Positions 7,542 through 13,633 of a stretch of 13,633 nucleotides of DNA are shown one piece after another (position 1 is the stretch's first letter; each line of letters opens with the position of its first letter). The stretch covers positions 1-13,633 of the forward strand of contig DASC01000001.1 in the NCBI GenBank assembly GCA_002503595.1, given 5' to 3'. The stretch is from Candidatus Methanogaster sp. UBA203. Its GTDB lineage: Archaea > Halobacteriota > Methanosarcinia > Methanosarcinales > Methanogasteraceae. Position numbers and translations under genes: made by a program. The notes below the pieces were generated by a model. The model saw nothing but the letters and a program-made list of their open reading frames with translations. It made no database searches and was not told the origin of the DNA.

Positions 7542-8739
7542 CGCGGACGTTATCGTGATCGGGGCAAGCCCGGCAGGTATAAGCGCAGCATTTGCTGCTT
7601 CTGCGCAGGATATCGATGTGACCTTAATTGAGCAAAAAAACGGCATTGGCGATCCCCCGCATCCGGCAAACACGTTCTTCCAGGGGATGTTTGACAAAAC
7701 AAGTGAGATCGTTCACTCAGAGTATGTGATCCGGGAGATGGCCGGCGCCGAGATAGTATCGCCAAGTGGCAGCAGGATCGTTGTCGATGCGCCCGGATAC
7801 ATCATCGACCGGAGAAAATTCGATGAATATCATGTCAGGGAGTTGATAGAGCATAACGTGGATATCCACACCGGTGTTACCGCTCATAACATCATTAAAA
7901 AGGATAAAAAGATCCAGATTAGCACCTCTGACCGGACATTCACGTCAGATATCGTGATAATCGCGGACGGCATCTCGTCTAAGTTGTCAGCGCTTGTAGG
8001 GCTGCATCCGACAAAGTATCCACACGATATCGCGTGGGCCGTCGAAGCAGAGGTGGAAGCGGACGGAATCGGCGAACCTGACTTTTTCGAGTATCATGTC
8101 GGGAGCATCGCGCCAGGCTGGAAGGCGACATACTCGCCAGGCGGCGGCGATCGTGCGAATCTCGGGGTGTTTGTGCGGAGGCACGGGCAGGACGTCTCGA
8201 GATTCTTTGACCTGTGGCTGGAGCGATTCAAGAAACAAAAGGATATATCCGAGCTACGGATCATCAGGAAGCACACAGGCGGCGATCCGATCGCAACCAT
8301 CCCGAACAGAATCGTATCAGCAGGAATAGGAATCATGGTCACAGGCGGCGCAGCAGGGCAGTCAGGAATCGCTTACGGGATGCGTGCAGGCGAGATCTGT
8401 GGATCGGTGGCGGCAAAGGCGATAACGCAAGCGTCGACGCCGAAGGCGTTAGCAGCATCGAAGACGTCTGCGAAGGTGTTATCAGAATACCCACGTCTCT
8501 GGGGGAAGGAATTTGGAAGTGAGTACCGGCTCGGGCGGTCTGCCCTCGAAGCCCTGCGGAAGATGGATGATAAGGAGATCGACCGGCTGGTTGGCTTGTT
8601 TGCTGGCGAGGATGTGAACCAGATCACCGGAACCGGCTCGCCGACCTCAAAGGCGGTTCGTGTCATGCGGTTTATGCTGCGAAGAAAGCCAGTCTCCGCG
8701 CTTTCATGCCTACCGTCTATCATCAGGGCTGGAATCTGA
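7531..8739 (+). CDS. Geranylgeranyl reductase family FAD-dependent oxidoreductase
   Basis: The 402-residue protein starts at ATG 7531, supported by GGAGGGG at 7517-7523; an earlier GTG at 7498 lacks this. It begins with an FAD Rossmann motif, VIVIGASPAG (7-16; the second Gly of GxGxxG is Ser), then Glu34 in TLIEQK for the FAD ribose. Further motifs are YIIDRRKFDEY (90-100), the second FAD motif VIIADGISS (142-150), and VTGGAAGQSGIAYGMRAGEI (270-289). The last equals the usual GDAAG...GGGI region, but with Gly in place of Asp273. The family saturates isoprenoid chains of archaeal lipids or quinones. The overlap with cofG suggests a shared operon, but a direct F420-related role is only inference. 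The altered FAD motifs make the exact substrate uncertain. Confidence 0.82.
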   Translation: MKNDADVIVIGASPAGISAAFAASAQDIDVTLIEQKNGIGDPPHPANTFFQGMFDKTSEIVHSEYVIREMAGAEIVSPSGSRIVVDAPGYIIDRRKFDEYHVRELIEHNVDIHTGVTAHNIIKKDKKIQISTSDRTFTSDIVIIADGISSKLSALVGLHPTKYPHDIAWAVEAEVEADGIGEPDFFEYHVGSIAPGWKATYSPGGGDRANLGVFVRRHGQDVSRFFDLWLERFKKQKDISELRIIRKHTGGDPIATIPNRIVSAGIGIMVTGGAAGQSGIAYGMRAGEICGSVAAKAITQASTPKALAASKTSAKVLSEYPRLWGKEFGSEYRLGRSALEALRKMDDKEIDRLVGLFAGEDVNQITGTGSPTSKAVRVMRFMLRRKPVSALSCLPSIIRAGI

Positions 8740-8757
8740 CTCATCTGGCTGAGTTTT
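8738..8757 (+). terminator. Hairpin plus T-run after the cofG operon
   Basis: ACTCA (8739-8743) pairs with TGAGT (8750-8754), leaving a six-base loop, and is followed by TTTT ending at 8757. It sits directly on the stop codon of the oxidoreductase gene. The stem is short, so it is a candidate only. Confidence 0.4.
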
Positions 8758-9029
8758 GCACGGCAAACCGGAGTGTATGCTTTCGCCGATACAAAGATAC
8801 TCACGTTCCACCTCACGCGGGCTCTGTGAGTTTCTTAAGCGTCGCAATCGCGGACAGCATCGCGATGCAACTCGTCTTCGAATTCGCAGGCGGCGGTAGA
8901 TTCTCGGTTTTGGCTGTCAGCACACCAAACCCCTTTTAACCTCGATCCCGTGCACGTCGCGATGATCCGTATGATCATGTCGCCGGTACAATCGGAAAAT
9001 CCAGTGAAATCGCTATGTCCTTAAATTTT
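8758..9029. other. Intergenic region without a supported gene
   Basis: Short frames exist on both strands around 8813-8939. The forward frame contains VFEFAGGGRFSVLAV; the reverse frame, with a GTG at 8923, contains ENLPPPANSKTSCIAML. Neither has a convincing promoter, SD or recognisable domain. Short palindromes such as GCATCGCGATGC (about 8860) and repeated TCGCGATG words are present. I read it as spacer, possibly holding a gene remnant. Confidence 0.4.
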
Positions 9030-9102
9030 ACCGCAGAGCACGCGGAGAACGCAGAGGATCGGATCAGTCTTAAAACTCTGCGCCCTCTGCGCTCTCCGCG
9101 GT
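9030..9102. repeat. Large imperfect inverted repeat (CCGCAGAG/CGCAGAG type)
   Basis: The 27-base arm 9030-9056 (ACCGCAGAGCACG...CGCAGAG) pairs with 9076-9102 (CTCTGCG...CCGCGGT), 21 of 27 positions by eye, with a 19-base loop. Outside the arms TTTT (9026-9029) and ATAAAA (9104-9109) extend the symmetry. It resembles small dispersed hairpin repeats that occur between genes in many prokaryotic genomes. It lies between convergent genes (oxidoreductase + and tldD -), so it could serve as a bidirectional 3' structure or be a mobile repeat. Confidence 0.7.
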
Positions 9103-9159
9103 GATAAAACACTCGGATTTTTAGACAGTGCCCTCATGGGCATATCTTATGTTATGAGG

Positions 9160-10503
9160 TCACCCGCTCCCGCCGACCACCGCGCGGCTTACAAGAATGT
9201 GTGGCGAGCCATCGCTTACAGGCACTGCCTGCCCGCTCTTCCCGCACCTGCCCGAATGAAACGCGAGATCGTCTCCAACCGCTGTTATGTTCTTTAAGAT
9301 CTCAAGCGTCTGCCCTGAGAGCGAGACGTCCCGCAGCATCTCGCAGATCTCACCATCCCGCACCACGTACCCGAGTTCGGCATTGAACTGGAAGATCCCC
9401 TCGCCTGTGTTGACCTGCCCGCCGCGTGATCCCTTGAGGTAGACTCCATCCCTTAGTTCCTCGATTATCTCCTCAAAACTCATATCGCGGTTTGCGATGA
9501 ACGTGTTGCTCATTCTCGGTATCGGGATGGCACATCCCTGCGCACGCGCGTTTCCGCCGCCACTACTGCTACTGCCACCAAGCCTGCCTGCGGTCTCTCG
9601 CGAGTGCAGATACGAGGAGAGTACGCCGCGATCGATCAGCGTGGTCCGTTTCGCAGGCACGCCCTCCGCATCGAACGGATAGTATCCGTACTCGTGCATC
9701 GTCGGGTCATCGTAGACCGTAACGTGCTGCGATGCGATCCGCTCCCCGATTTTGCCGGCGAGGATCGACGAGTTCTCAAGCACCAGATCCGCCTCCGCGG
9801 CATGTCCGACTGCCTCGTGGATGAATACACCTGCAAGTTCGGGATCGAGCACGCATGGCATGATTCCGCCCTCTGGCTGTCGTGCATGTAGCAGTTCTGC
9901 CGCTGTTCTCCCTGCCTTCTCTGCAAGAGCAGGAGCGTCGTATTTTTTGAACAACTCGTAACCACAGACGCCGAATCGGCTCTTCCTTCCGGACTGGTAC
10001 GTCGCGCCATCGGATGCGACCGCTGTGATACCAAAACCGGTACGGAACATCTCGTGTTCGAGATCGAGCCCTTCCGAACTCTGGTACCGGACTTTGGCGC
10101 ATGATTCGGAATAGACAGCAGTTGTGCTGGTAACACCATCGGTATCTGCGTGCCGCTCGATATCCCTGATCAGTTCGATCTTTTCCTCGATCGGGACGTC
10201 TCTTGGATCTTCTTTTACAGATAACTCGATCGACATCGCCGCTTCTCCGATCGGAGCCAGATGCACCGCATCTCTCGGAACGGCTCTGTTGATGCTTGCA
10301 GCAAGTTCCTCTGCCGACCGGAGTGCCCGATCAAGGTTTGCCAGATCATCCGTCGTCACAAAACCCCATGAACCTCCGGAGAGCGCACGGATGCCCGCGC
10401 TGCTCGTAAAATTGTTTGTTATCTCCTCGATCTTTCCGTTATCGAGCACGATGCTGGTGGAATACCCGGACAGGATTCGGATATCGTAAAAATCACAACG
10501 CAT
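9160..10503 (-). CDS. tldD: TldD-family metallopeptidase
   Basis: The 447-residue protein starts at ATG 10503. The frame extends to a TTG at 10548, but a TATA box at 10529-10536 would put transcription start almost on ATG 10503. The zinc motif HEAVGHAAE gives His229, Glu230 and His234; the family's third ligand, a cysteine, fits Cys420 in HSGRCGKSGQ. Other family stretches are YGYYPFDAEGVPAKRT (271-286) and RETAGRLGGSSSSGGGNARA (302-321). TldD works with the inactive partner TldE/PmbA as a cytosolic heterodimer that cleaves short unfolded peptides. No TldE gene is present in the window; the upstream neighbour is a tRNA gene. A small hairpin TGCCC-TCAT-GGGCA (9129-9142) lies just past the stop. 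Confidence 0.93.
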   Translation of the reverse strand: MRCDFYDIRILSGYSTSIVLDNGKIEEITNNFTSSAGIRALSGGSWGFVTTDDLANLDRALRSAEELAASINRAVPRDAVHLAPIGEAAMSIELSVKEDPRDVPIEEKIELIRDIERHADTDGVTSTTAVYSESCAKVRYQSSEGLDLEHEMFRTGFGITAVASDGATYQSGRKSRFGVCGYELFKKYDAPALAEKAGRTAAELLHARQPEGGIMPCVLDPELAGVFIHEAVGHAAEADLVLENSSILAGKIGERIASQHVTVYDDPTMHEYGYYPFDAEGVPAKRTTLIDRGVLSSYLHSRETAGRLGGSSSSGGGNARAQGCAIPIPRMSNTFIANRDMSFEEIIEELRDGVYLKGSRGGQVNTGEGIFQFNAELGYVVRDGEICEMLRDVSLSGQTLEILKNITAVGDDLAFHSGRCGKSGQAVPVSDGSPHILVSRAVVGGSG

Positions 10504-10528
10504 AGTCTGTCTCTTCTTTGCTGATGCG

Positions 10529-10536
10529 CATAAATC
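10529..10536 (-). promoter_or_regulatory. TATA box of tldD
   Basis: On the minus strand GATTTATG is centred about 29 bases before ATG 10503, which predicts a nearly leaderless transcript. It lies between the tRNA-Gly 3' end and tldD, so tldD need not depend on tRNA readthrough. Confidence 0.5.
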
Positions 10537-10564
10537 TTTGGGGTGCAAAGCTAAGAACAGCAGA

Positions 10565-10636
10565 TGCGCCGACCGGGGATCGAACCCGGACTTGGGGCTT
10601 GGAAGGCCCCAGTCATAGCCATTAGACCATCAGCGC
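10565..10636 (-). tRNA. tRNA-Gly (anticodon UCC)
   Basis: The minus strand gives a 72-nt cloverleaf. The acceptor arm GCGCTGA pairs with TCGGCGC (one T-G pair), with discriminator A. The anticodon stem GGGGC/GCCCC holds loop CTTCCAA, anticodon TCC. The T-arm is CCGGG-TTCGATC-CCCGG. No intron is seen and CCA is not encoded (the genome continues TCTG), as is usual in archaea. It decodes GGA and, by wobble, GGG. Confidence 0.97.
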
Positions 10637-10661
10637 TCTCGTGGTATCTCGATACTTGAGG

Positions 10662-10670
10662 ATTTAATAC
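10662..10670 (-). promoter_or_regulatory. Promoter (box A) of tRNA-Gly
   Basis: On the minus strand GTATTAAAT lies about 30 bases before the mature 5' end at 10636. This is the expected distance for a short 5' leader later removed by RNase P. Confidence 0.55.
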
Positions 10671-10711
10671 TATCGATCATCCGGAGGTATTGCCCTGGCG
10701 CGGCACCGGGG

Positions 10712-10819
10712 TCAAAAAAAATATATGGGAATTATATTAGCAGGAAATATAAATATAAAAAACATGCCCGCAACAAGCGCATTTGAAATAATGCCCATCT
10801 GAAACATTACTTGCATCAT
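10712..10819 (-). CDS. Possible 35-residue membrane peptide (or small RNA transcript)
   Basis: An ATG-ATG start at 10819-10814 opens 35 codons ending at TGA 10712-10714. The product is very hydrophobic, with one membrane-spanning stretch containing NALVAGMFFIFIFPANIIPI. No Shine-Dalgarno is obvious. A strong TATA/palindrome promoter (10867-10892), shared with the neighbouring lipoprotein gene, points into it, and an eight-T run overlaps its end. The unit is therefore probably transcribed as about 130 nt, but whether it is translated, a regulatory RNA, or the stub of a lost gene cannot be told from the sequence. The frame stays open upstream to about 10885 without another usual start. Confidence 0.35.
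   Translation of the reverse strand: MMQVMFQMGIISNALVAGMFFIFIFPANIIPIYFF
10714..10721 (-). terminator. T8 tract terminator
   Basis: On the minus strand TTTTTTTT ends the small transcription unit that begins near 10843. Oligo-T tracts are the usual archaeal terminators. No strong hairpin precedes it. Confidence 0.5.
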
Positions 10820-10831
10820 AGTCTCATTTTT

Positions 10832-10892
10832 ATCGATCTGTCTGATAATATGTGTGTAAGCAATGATACTTAAATCTTTCGATTAATCGAAA
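10832..10892 (-). promoter_or_regulatory. Palindromic operator/promoter, copy 1
   Basis: In transcription order: the perfect palindrome TTCGATTAATCGAA (10878-10891, extendable to 16 bases at 10877-10892), 3 bp, TATA element TTTAAGTA (10867-10874), 23 bp, then AGACAGATCGAT (10832-10843) near the expected start. The same arrangement with the same spacing occurs at 11875-11934. The palindrome covers the BRE position, where a bound protein would block or help TFB/TBP. Confidence 0.65.
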
Positions 10893-11034
10893 AGTATTGT
10901 GATGAGATGCAGTGCTTCACAACAGAATCGCAAATCGGTTACAGATCATGTTGCCCGATGCAACGGGTACATACGGATCGTGGATCTGGGCTAAATACGG
11001 CGGAGCCTTTATTTATATTATTTCCAATCAGCTA
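10893..11034. other. Intergenic stretch upstream of operator copy 1
   Basis: No supported gene is seen. A small hairpin GTTGC-CCGAT-GCAAC lies near 10949-10963. CGCAAAT at 10929-10935 sits 38 bases beyond the palindrome, and the same word lies 39 bases beyond the second palindrome (11973-11979), so the two upstream regions may share distant ancestry. No T-tract terminator is visible after the lipoprotein stop at 11035. Confidence 0.4.
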
Positions 11035-11841
11035 TCATTTTTCAAAAATATTGTCCGTTTGCAGTTCAAACGTATCCCCCATACCGTTGATATCTACTGT
11101 GTAAACGCCTGCTTTCAGTCCGACCACGTCCAGCGCGACAACTTCCTCAAATGGTGTCATTACCTGTGCACACATTGCGTCAGCAGGTCTGGATGTGGTT
11201 ATGGTGATGAAGAACGTATCTCCTTCACGTCTCGTCGCAACTTTGTCAACTTCAGTACAACTATCGGGATGTTCGCCTCTTGCAACAGCATGTATCTGGA
11301 CCGGAAATGATTCAAGCAGCAGAATTTCAATGTCATTTACGTTAGCTAAACTGACTACTACGTCCTCTGCAACCATTTTTTCGATATTGCTCGCCCAGAA
11401 AGTGGTGCTCGGAGCAGTTCCGGTGCTTGACCTGAGTTCACCAGTTACGACAACCCTGTCACTATTTTCGATCCCTTCTACGCTTACAGCAGGTCTTTCG
11501 GTCCCGTCATCCTCTACCGTCAGGTCATACCATACCTCCAGCATTTTCCCATCTGAAGTCAATGCAAAGCACGGGCAGAAAAGTTCACCCAATGCACTCA
11601 CATTTCCATAAACGTTGACTTCCGTGCCATACACGGGATTTTCCAATAGTCCGGAAACACTCATAGTCCCTTCGGATCCTGTAGTGGAGGTAAGTGCAGG
11701 TGGGTGGTCTTGCGCAGTCCGCGTGGGGGTGGGTGCAGGCGGCGGCGTTTTCTCCCCGATACACCCTGTAGATATCAAGACCGCTACGATCGTTGCGATG
11801 GCTATCAAGCCCGTTATGGATTTCTTTTTTGTCGTTTTCAT
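11035..11841 (-). CDS. Lipoprotein with OB-fold-like domain and a conserved C-terminal domain
   Basis: The 268-residue protein has an N-terminal lysine-rich lipoprotein signal with lipobox STGC (Cys27), then a Pro/Thr tether (about 31-60). Residues ~60-157 look like a small OB-fold-type beta domain (VNVYGNVSALGE...CFALTSDG...RVVVTGELRSS) with an unusual CPC pair (Cys89, Cys91). Residues ~165-262 form a second beta domain with FPVQIHAVARGEHPDSCTEV, FITITTSRPADAMCAQVMTP and GVYTVDING. Cys195 and Cys224 could form a disulfide. I recognise this second domain as a pattern from other secreted archaeal and bacterial lipoproteins but cannot name its function. It is expressed from a palindrome-controlled promoter with a leader of about 40-45 bases. 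Confidence 0.75.
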   Translation of the reverse strand: MKTTKKKSITGLIAIATIVAVLISTGCIGEKTPPPAPTPTRTAQDHPPALTSTTGSEGTMSVSGLLENPVYGTEVNVYGNVSALGELFCPCFALTSDGKMLEVWYDLTVEDDGTERPAVSVEGIENSDRVVVTGELRSSTGTAPSTTFWASNIEKMVAEDVVVSLANVNDIEILLLESFPVQIHAVARGEHPDSCTEVDKVATRREGDTFFITITTSRPADAMCAQVMTPFEEVVALDVVGLKAGVYTVDINGMGDTFELQTDNIFEK

Positions 11842-11874
11842 AGTTCTCGCCCCGGTTTCATATCCTGTGCCTTA

Positions 11875-11934
11875 ATCGACCTGTCTAATGTCAGAAGCGC
11901 AAGTGATAGTACTTAAACCTTTCGATTAATCGAA
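11875..11934 (-). promoter_or_regulatory. Palindromic operator/promoter, copy 2 (lipoprotein gene)
   Basis: TTCGATTAATCGAA (11921-11934), 3 bp, TATA TTTAAGTA (11910-11917), 23 bp, AGACAGGTCGAT (11875-11886). Element order and spacing are identical to copy 1 at 10832-10892. Sequence between the elements is much less conserved, which argues for selection on the boxes. A hairpin GTCTG-GTTCG-CAGAC lies further upstream near 11953-11967. Confidence 0.7.
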
Positions 11935-12012
11935 GAGTACGCAATCCAGAAGTCTGGTTCGCAGACCGCGGACGCAAATAGCGGAACATGATACGGGTTC
12001 GAACCTGGGGTC

Positions 12013-12669
12013 TCAGATATTGTTGAACTGCACCTCGATGCCCTCATCGATCGTGATGATCGCACTCCGGCCCTGCGACGCCTGCCCGACATTCACGATC
12101 CTGGTGCCCTGTATCGTCACCTCGCCCTGATCCTCGTGGATGTGCCCGCAGACGATCAGATCGACCTTGCCGATTGCGCGTGCAAGCGCGTCGCTTCCCG
12201 CGTTTCCGCCCGGTATCCGGTCGAGCGTGTTCTTCGGGGGCGCATGTGATAGCAGCACGATCGTTCCGCCGTTCTGGTCTGCCCGGATCAGGAGATCTTC
12301 GAGCATTGCCCCGATCTCGTCTTCGGATCGCTCGAATGGCGTGTCAAATGGCGTTTCGTTCGATCCGCCGATGCCTGCGAATGTAACGTTTTCGATGGTG
12401 TGCAGAGCACCATCCAGATTGATGGCTTTCGATGCATCAAGGGTTGCAAGGATGCTTCTCTGATCACAGTTCCCGGGAATCGCAAGCACAGGGCATCCGA
12501 GCGGTTCGAGCAGTTCGAGCAGTTCGTAGGTCAGTTCATCAGGTCCGAAATTGGTGATGTCGCCGGCGATCAGTACAGCGTCGATGCTCCCGCCCCTCTC
12601 TGCCCCACGTACAAGGAGCGGTATGTGCGCATAATCACCATGCGGGTCTGATATCGTTAGAAGTCTCAT
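12013..12669 (-). CDS. Metallophosphoesterase (calcineurin-like, YfcE/COG2129-type)
   Basis: The 218-residue protein has the complete two-metal motif set: Asp8 and His10 (SDPHGD), Asp37 (AGDITNFG), Asn67 (GNCDQ), His142 (LLSHAPP), His176 and His178 (CGHIHEDQG). Family members hydrolyse phosphodiesters or phosphomonoesters in the cytosol; the substrate cannot be told from sequence. No signal or membrane segment is seen. ATG 12669 is preceded by GAGG eight bases upstream. The diadenylate cyclase gene lies 45 bases upstream in the same direction, so co-transcription is likely, though a TATA-like box in the gap may add an internal promoter. A link to cyclic-di-AMP breakdown is possible but unproven; known c-di-AMP phosphodiesterases belong to other families (DHH/DHHA1, HD). 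Confidence 0.9.
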   Translation of the reverse strand: MRLLTISDPHGDYAHIPLLVRGAERGGSIDAVLIAGDITNFGPDELTYELLELLEPLGCPVLAIPGNCDQRSILATLDASKAINLDGALHTIENVTFAGIGGSNETPFDTPFERSEDEIGAMLEDLLIRADQNGGTIVLLSHAPPKNTLDRIPGGNAGSDALARAIGKVDLIVCGHIHEDQGEVTIQGTRIVNVGQASQGRSAIITIDEGIEVQFNNI

Positions 12670-12702
12670 GTGTATGCCTCGATTGATGGTGATGACACGT
12701 CT

Positions 12703-12714
12703 GTCTTATATGTG
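12703..12714 (-). promoter_or_regulatory. Possible internal promoter of the metallophosphoesterase gene
   Basis: On the minus strand CACATATAAGAC directly follows the diadenylate cyclase stop and is centred about 39 bases before ATG 12669. It would give a leader of roughly 13 bases including the GAGG SD. Confidence 0.35.
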
Positions 12715-13551
12715 TTACGGTAGCATCATCCAGCCCATCCCGCCGGGCTCGATCTCGATGATCTGCTCTCCGTCATGGTAGACCCTGATCACACCTGACT
12801 CGGAGACGACGACCGCAACCGCATCGGTTTCAGCGGTGATCGCGGCTGATGCTGCATGTCTGCCGCCAAGGCCCTGCTGGATGCGCACCGATCTGGCATC
12901 CACATCGAGATACCTGCCTGATGCACAGACAACCCCGTCGCCAGAGACCACGAAAACTCCGTCCAGTTGCGCAAACTCCTTAAACGTCTCCCAGTTGTCC
13001 CGGTCTGTGATCATCAGGTCATGCTGGTCGTGTCCTTTGAATGGGTTTAACAGGAGTTGGTGTGAAGTGCGCAGAACATTCTCCACATCCCCAATGATGA
13101 AAGCGGTGCCGATGTGCCTTCCTTCCCTTCCCTCGAGCGCAAGCTCGAGCGCGAGTTTCATAACTGCACGAAACGCGTCTGAATTTACAAATCCCTCGTG
13201 TTCTTGCAGTGATTTTACCGCATGACTCTCTCTCGGATCGTATACAATAATCGAATCAAAATGGGGACCATCGATCACCCCGACGATCGCTCCGTTTATC
13301 GCGCCCTCCAGATACCCCGCGACAGCGACCTCATGGATACGCTCATGGAGCACAACCTCCTCCTTTTCGACGTGGTTCGGGATGATACGGTACAGTAGAT
13401 CAGATGCCTGCCTCGGCATAACCACAACCGGAATCTCTGTCTCTATCCCGATACGTTCGGAAGTATACGAATCCGGGAGTAATATGGTGGATGCGTGGAT
13501 GCGTTCTGCAATATCGACTGCCGACCGGATTATTGCTTGTTTTGTCTGCAT
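12715..13551 (-). CDS. dacZ: Archaeal diadenylate cyclase (DacZ-like, c-di-AMP synthase)
   Basis: The 278-residue protein has two parts. Residues ~1-150 form an alpha/beta domain (pyruvate-kinase-C-terminal-like in archaeal homologues), for example STILLPDSYTSERIGIETEI and GVIDGPHFDSIIVYDPRESH. Residues ~155-275 form the DAC/DisA_N domain: LDGVFVVSGDGVV (196-208; the DGA motif here is DGV at 197-199), LGGRHAASAAI (228-238; the RHxAA motif), and AVVVSESGVIRVYHDG. The enzyme joins two ATP into cyclic di-AMP, a signal tied to osmotic and potassium control. No transmembrane segment is seen. ATG 13551 is preceded by GAGGGGA (13556-13562). It probably heads an operon with the metallophosphoesterase 45 bases downstream. 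Confidence 0.9.
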   Translation of the reverse strand: MQTKQAIIRSAVDIAERIHASTILLPDSYTSERIGIETEIPVVVMPRQASDLLYRIIPNHVEKEEVVLHERIHEVAVAGYLEGAINGAIVGVIDGPHFDSIIVYDPRESHAVKSLQEHEGFVNSDAFRAVMKLALELALEGREGRHIGTAFIIGDVENVLRTSHQLLLNPFKGHDQHDLMITDRDNWETFKEFAQLDGVFVVSGDGVVCASGRYLDVDARSVRIQQGLGGRHAASAAITAETDAVAVVVSESGVIRVYHDGEQIIEIEPGGMGWMMLP

Positions 13552-13575
13552 AAAATCCCCTCAATTATGCGTATG

Positions 13576-13603
13576 CATTATATGTACCCATTCAATAAAA
13601 ACC
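13576..13603 (-). promoter_or_regulatory. Promoter region of the diadenylate cyclase gene
   Basis: Two TATA-like boxes occur on the minus strand: CATATAATG (13576-13584) and GGTTTTTATTG (13593-13603). The second would leave a leader of about 20 bases that includes the GAGGGGA SD. The first would start transcription almost at the ATG and lose it. The sequence does not decide between them. Confidence 0.4.
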
Positions 13604-13633
13604 TCCCTACCCCATGCGGGTGCTCATGAGTGT

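Noticed and set aside
8706..8939. 77-residue forward frame and 36-residue reverse frame after the oxidoreductase gene
   Set aside because: The forward frame overlaps the 3' end of a real gene. Neither frame has a promoter, SD or recognisable domain.
9497..9891. Forward open frames inside tldD
   Set aside because: They are antisense shadows caused by the codon use of tldD, which has a full set of catalytic motifs.
10907..11310. Forward frames of 65 and 132 residues opposite the lipoprotein gene
   Set aside because: They run antisense through a gene with a clear signal peptide and domains, and have no domain of their own.
11988..12012. GGTTCGAACC resembling a tRNA T-arm, as in an integration scar
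   Set aside because: The flanking bases do not form a proper five-pair T-stem on either strand, and no other tRNA arm is present.
13614..13633. Possible start of a divergent forward gene (ATG CGG GTG CTC ATG AGT)
   Set aside because: Only 20 bases are available. The TATA-like CAATAAAA is about 17 bases away, too close for a leaderless start at 13614, so it cannot be supported.

Overview
The window looks like a euryarchaeal chromosome, most likely a methanogen or a methane/alkane-oxidising relative (Methanosarcinales/ANME-like; a guess from gene content, not a placement). The signs are a CofG-type subunit of the F420 chromophore synthase, an archaeal diadenylate cyclase of the DacZ type, TATA-box promoters with very short leaders, a tRNA-Gly without an encoded CCA, and dockerin/CARDB/FG-GAP surface proteins. 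No replication, plasmid or phage genes are seen.

Left part (1-6539, + strand) is a tandem-duplicated cell-surface module. The window opens inside the C-terminal third of a first large surface protein (1-931). This is followed by a dead copy of cofG (1082-1646), broken by a 169-bp hairpin element that carries terminal inverted repeats and a 6-bp target duplication. Next come a short decayed piece of another surface protein (1647-1903), an intact lipoprotein gene (1936-3210), and an intact 1060-residue gingipain-like (C25) cysteine peptidase (3207-6389) whose start overlaps the lipoprotein stop. The peptidase carries an FG-GAP/VCBS propeller, a CARDB domain and a dockerin-like tail. Positions 1-1228 align without gaps to 5459-6686 at a constant offset of 5458, so the segment is a duplication that runs from the peptidase tail through the cofG promoter into cofG.

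Middle part (6540-8739, + strand) is a two-gene unit: intact cofG and, overlapping it by 11 nt, a geranylgeranyl-reductase-family flavoprotein. A 420-bp gap follows, with a terminator-like hairpin and a large imperfect inverted repeat (9030-9102).

Right part (9160-13551, all - strand), read in the direction of transcription from the right edge: a DacZ-like c-di-AMP synthase, a metallophosphoesterase, a lipoprotein with an OB-fold-like and a second conserved domain, a possible 35-codon membrane peptide or small RNA, tRNA-Gly(UCC), and tldD. The lipoprotein and the small transcript share a duplicated promoter: a perfect TTCGATTAATCGAA palindrome sits 3 bp upstream of the same TATA sequence, and a conserved box lies near the predicted start site. 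This suggests co-regulation by one unidentified DNA-binding protein.

The most unusual content is the duplicated lipoprotein/C25-peptidase module, with the propeptide-like part encoded as a separate lipoprotein. The MITE-like insertion in the cofG copy and the paired palindromic promoters come next.
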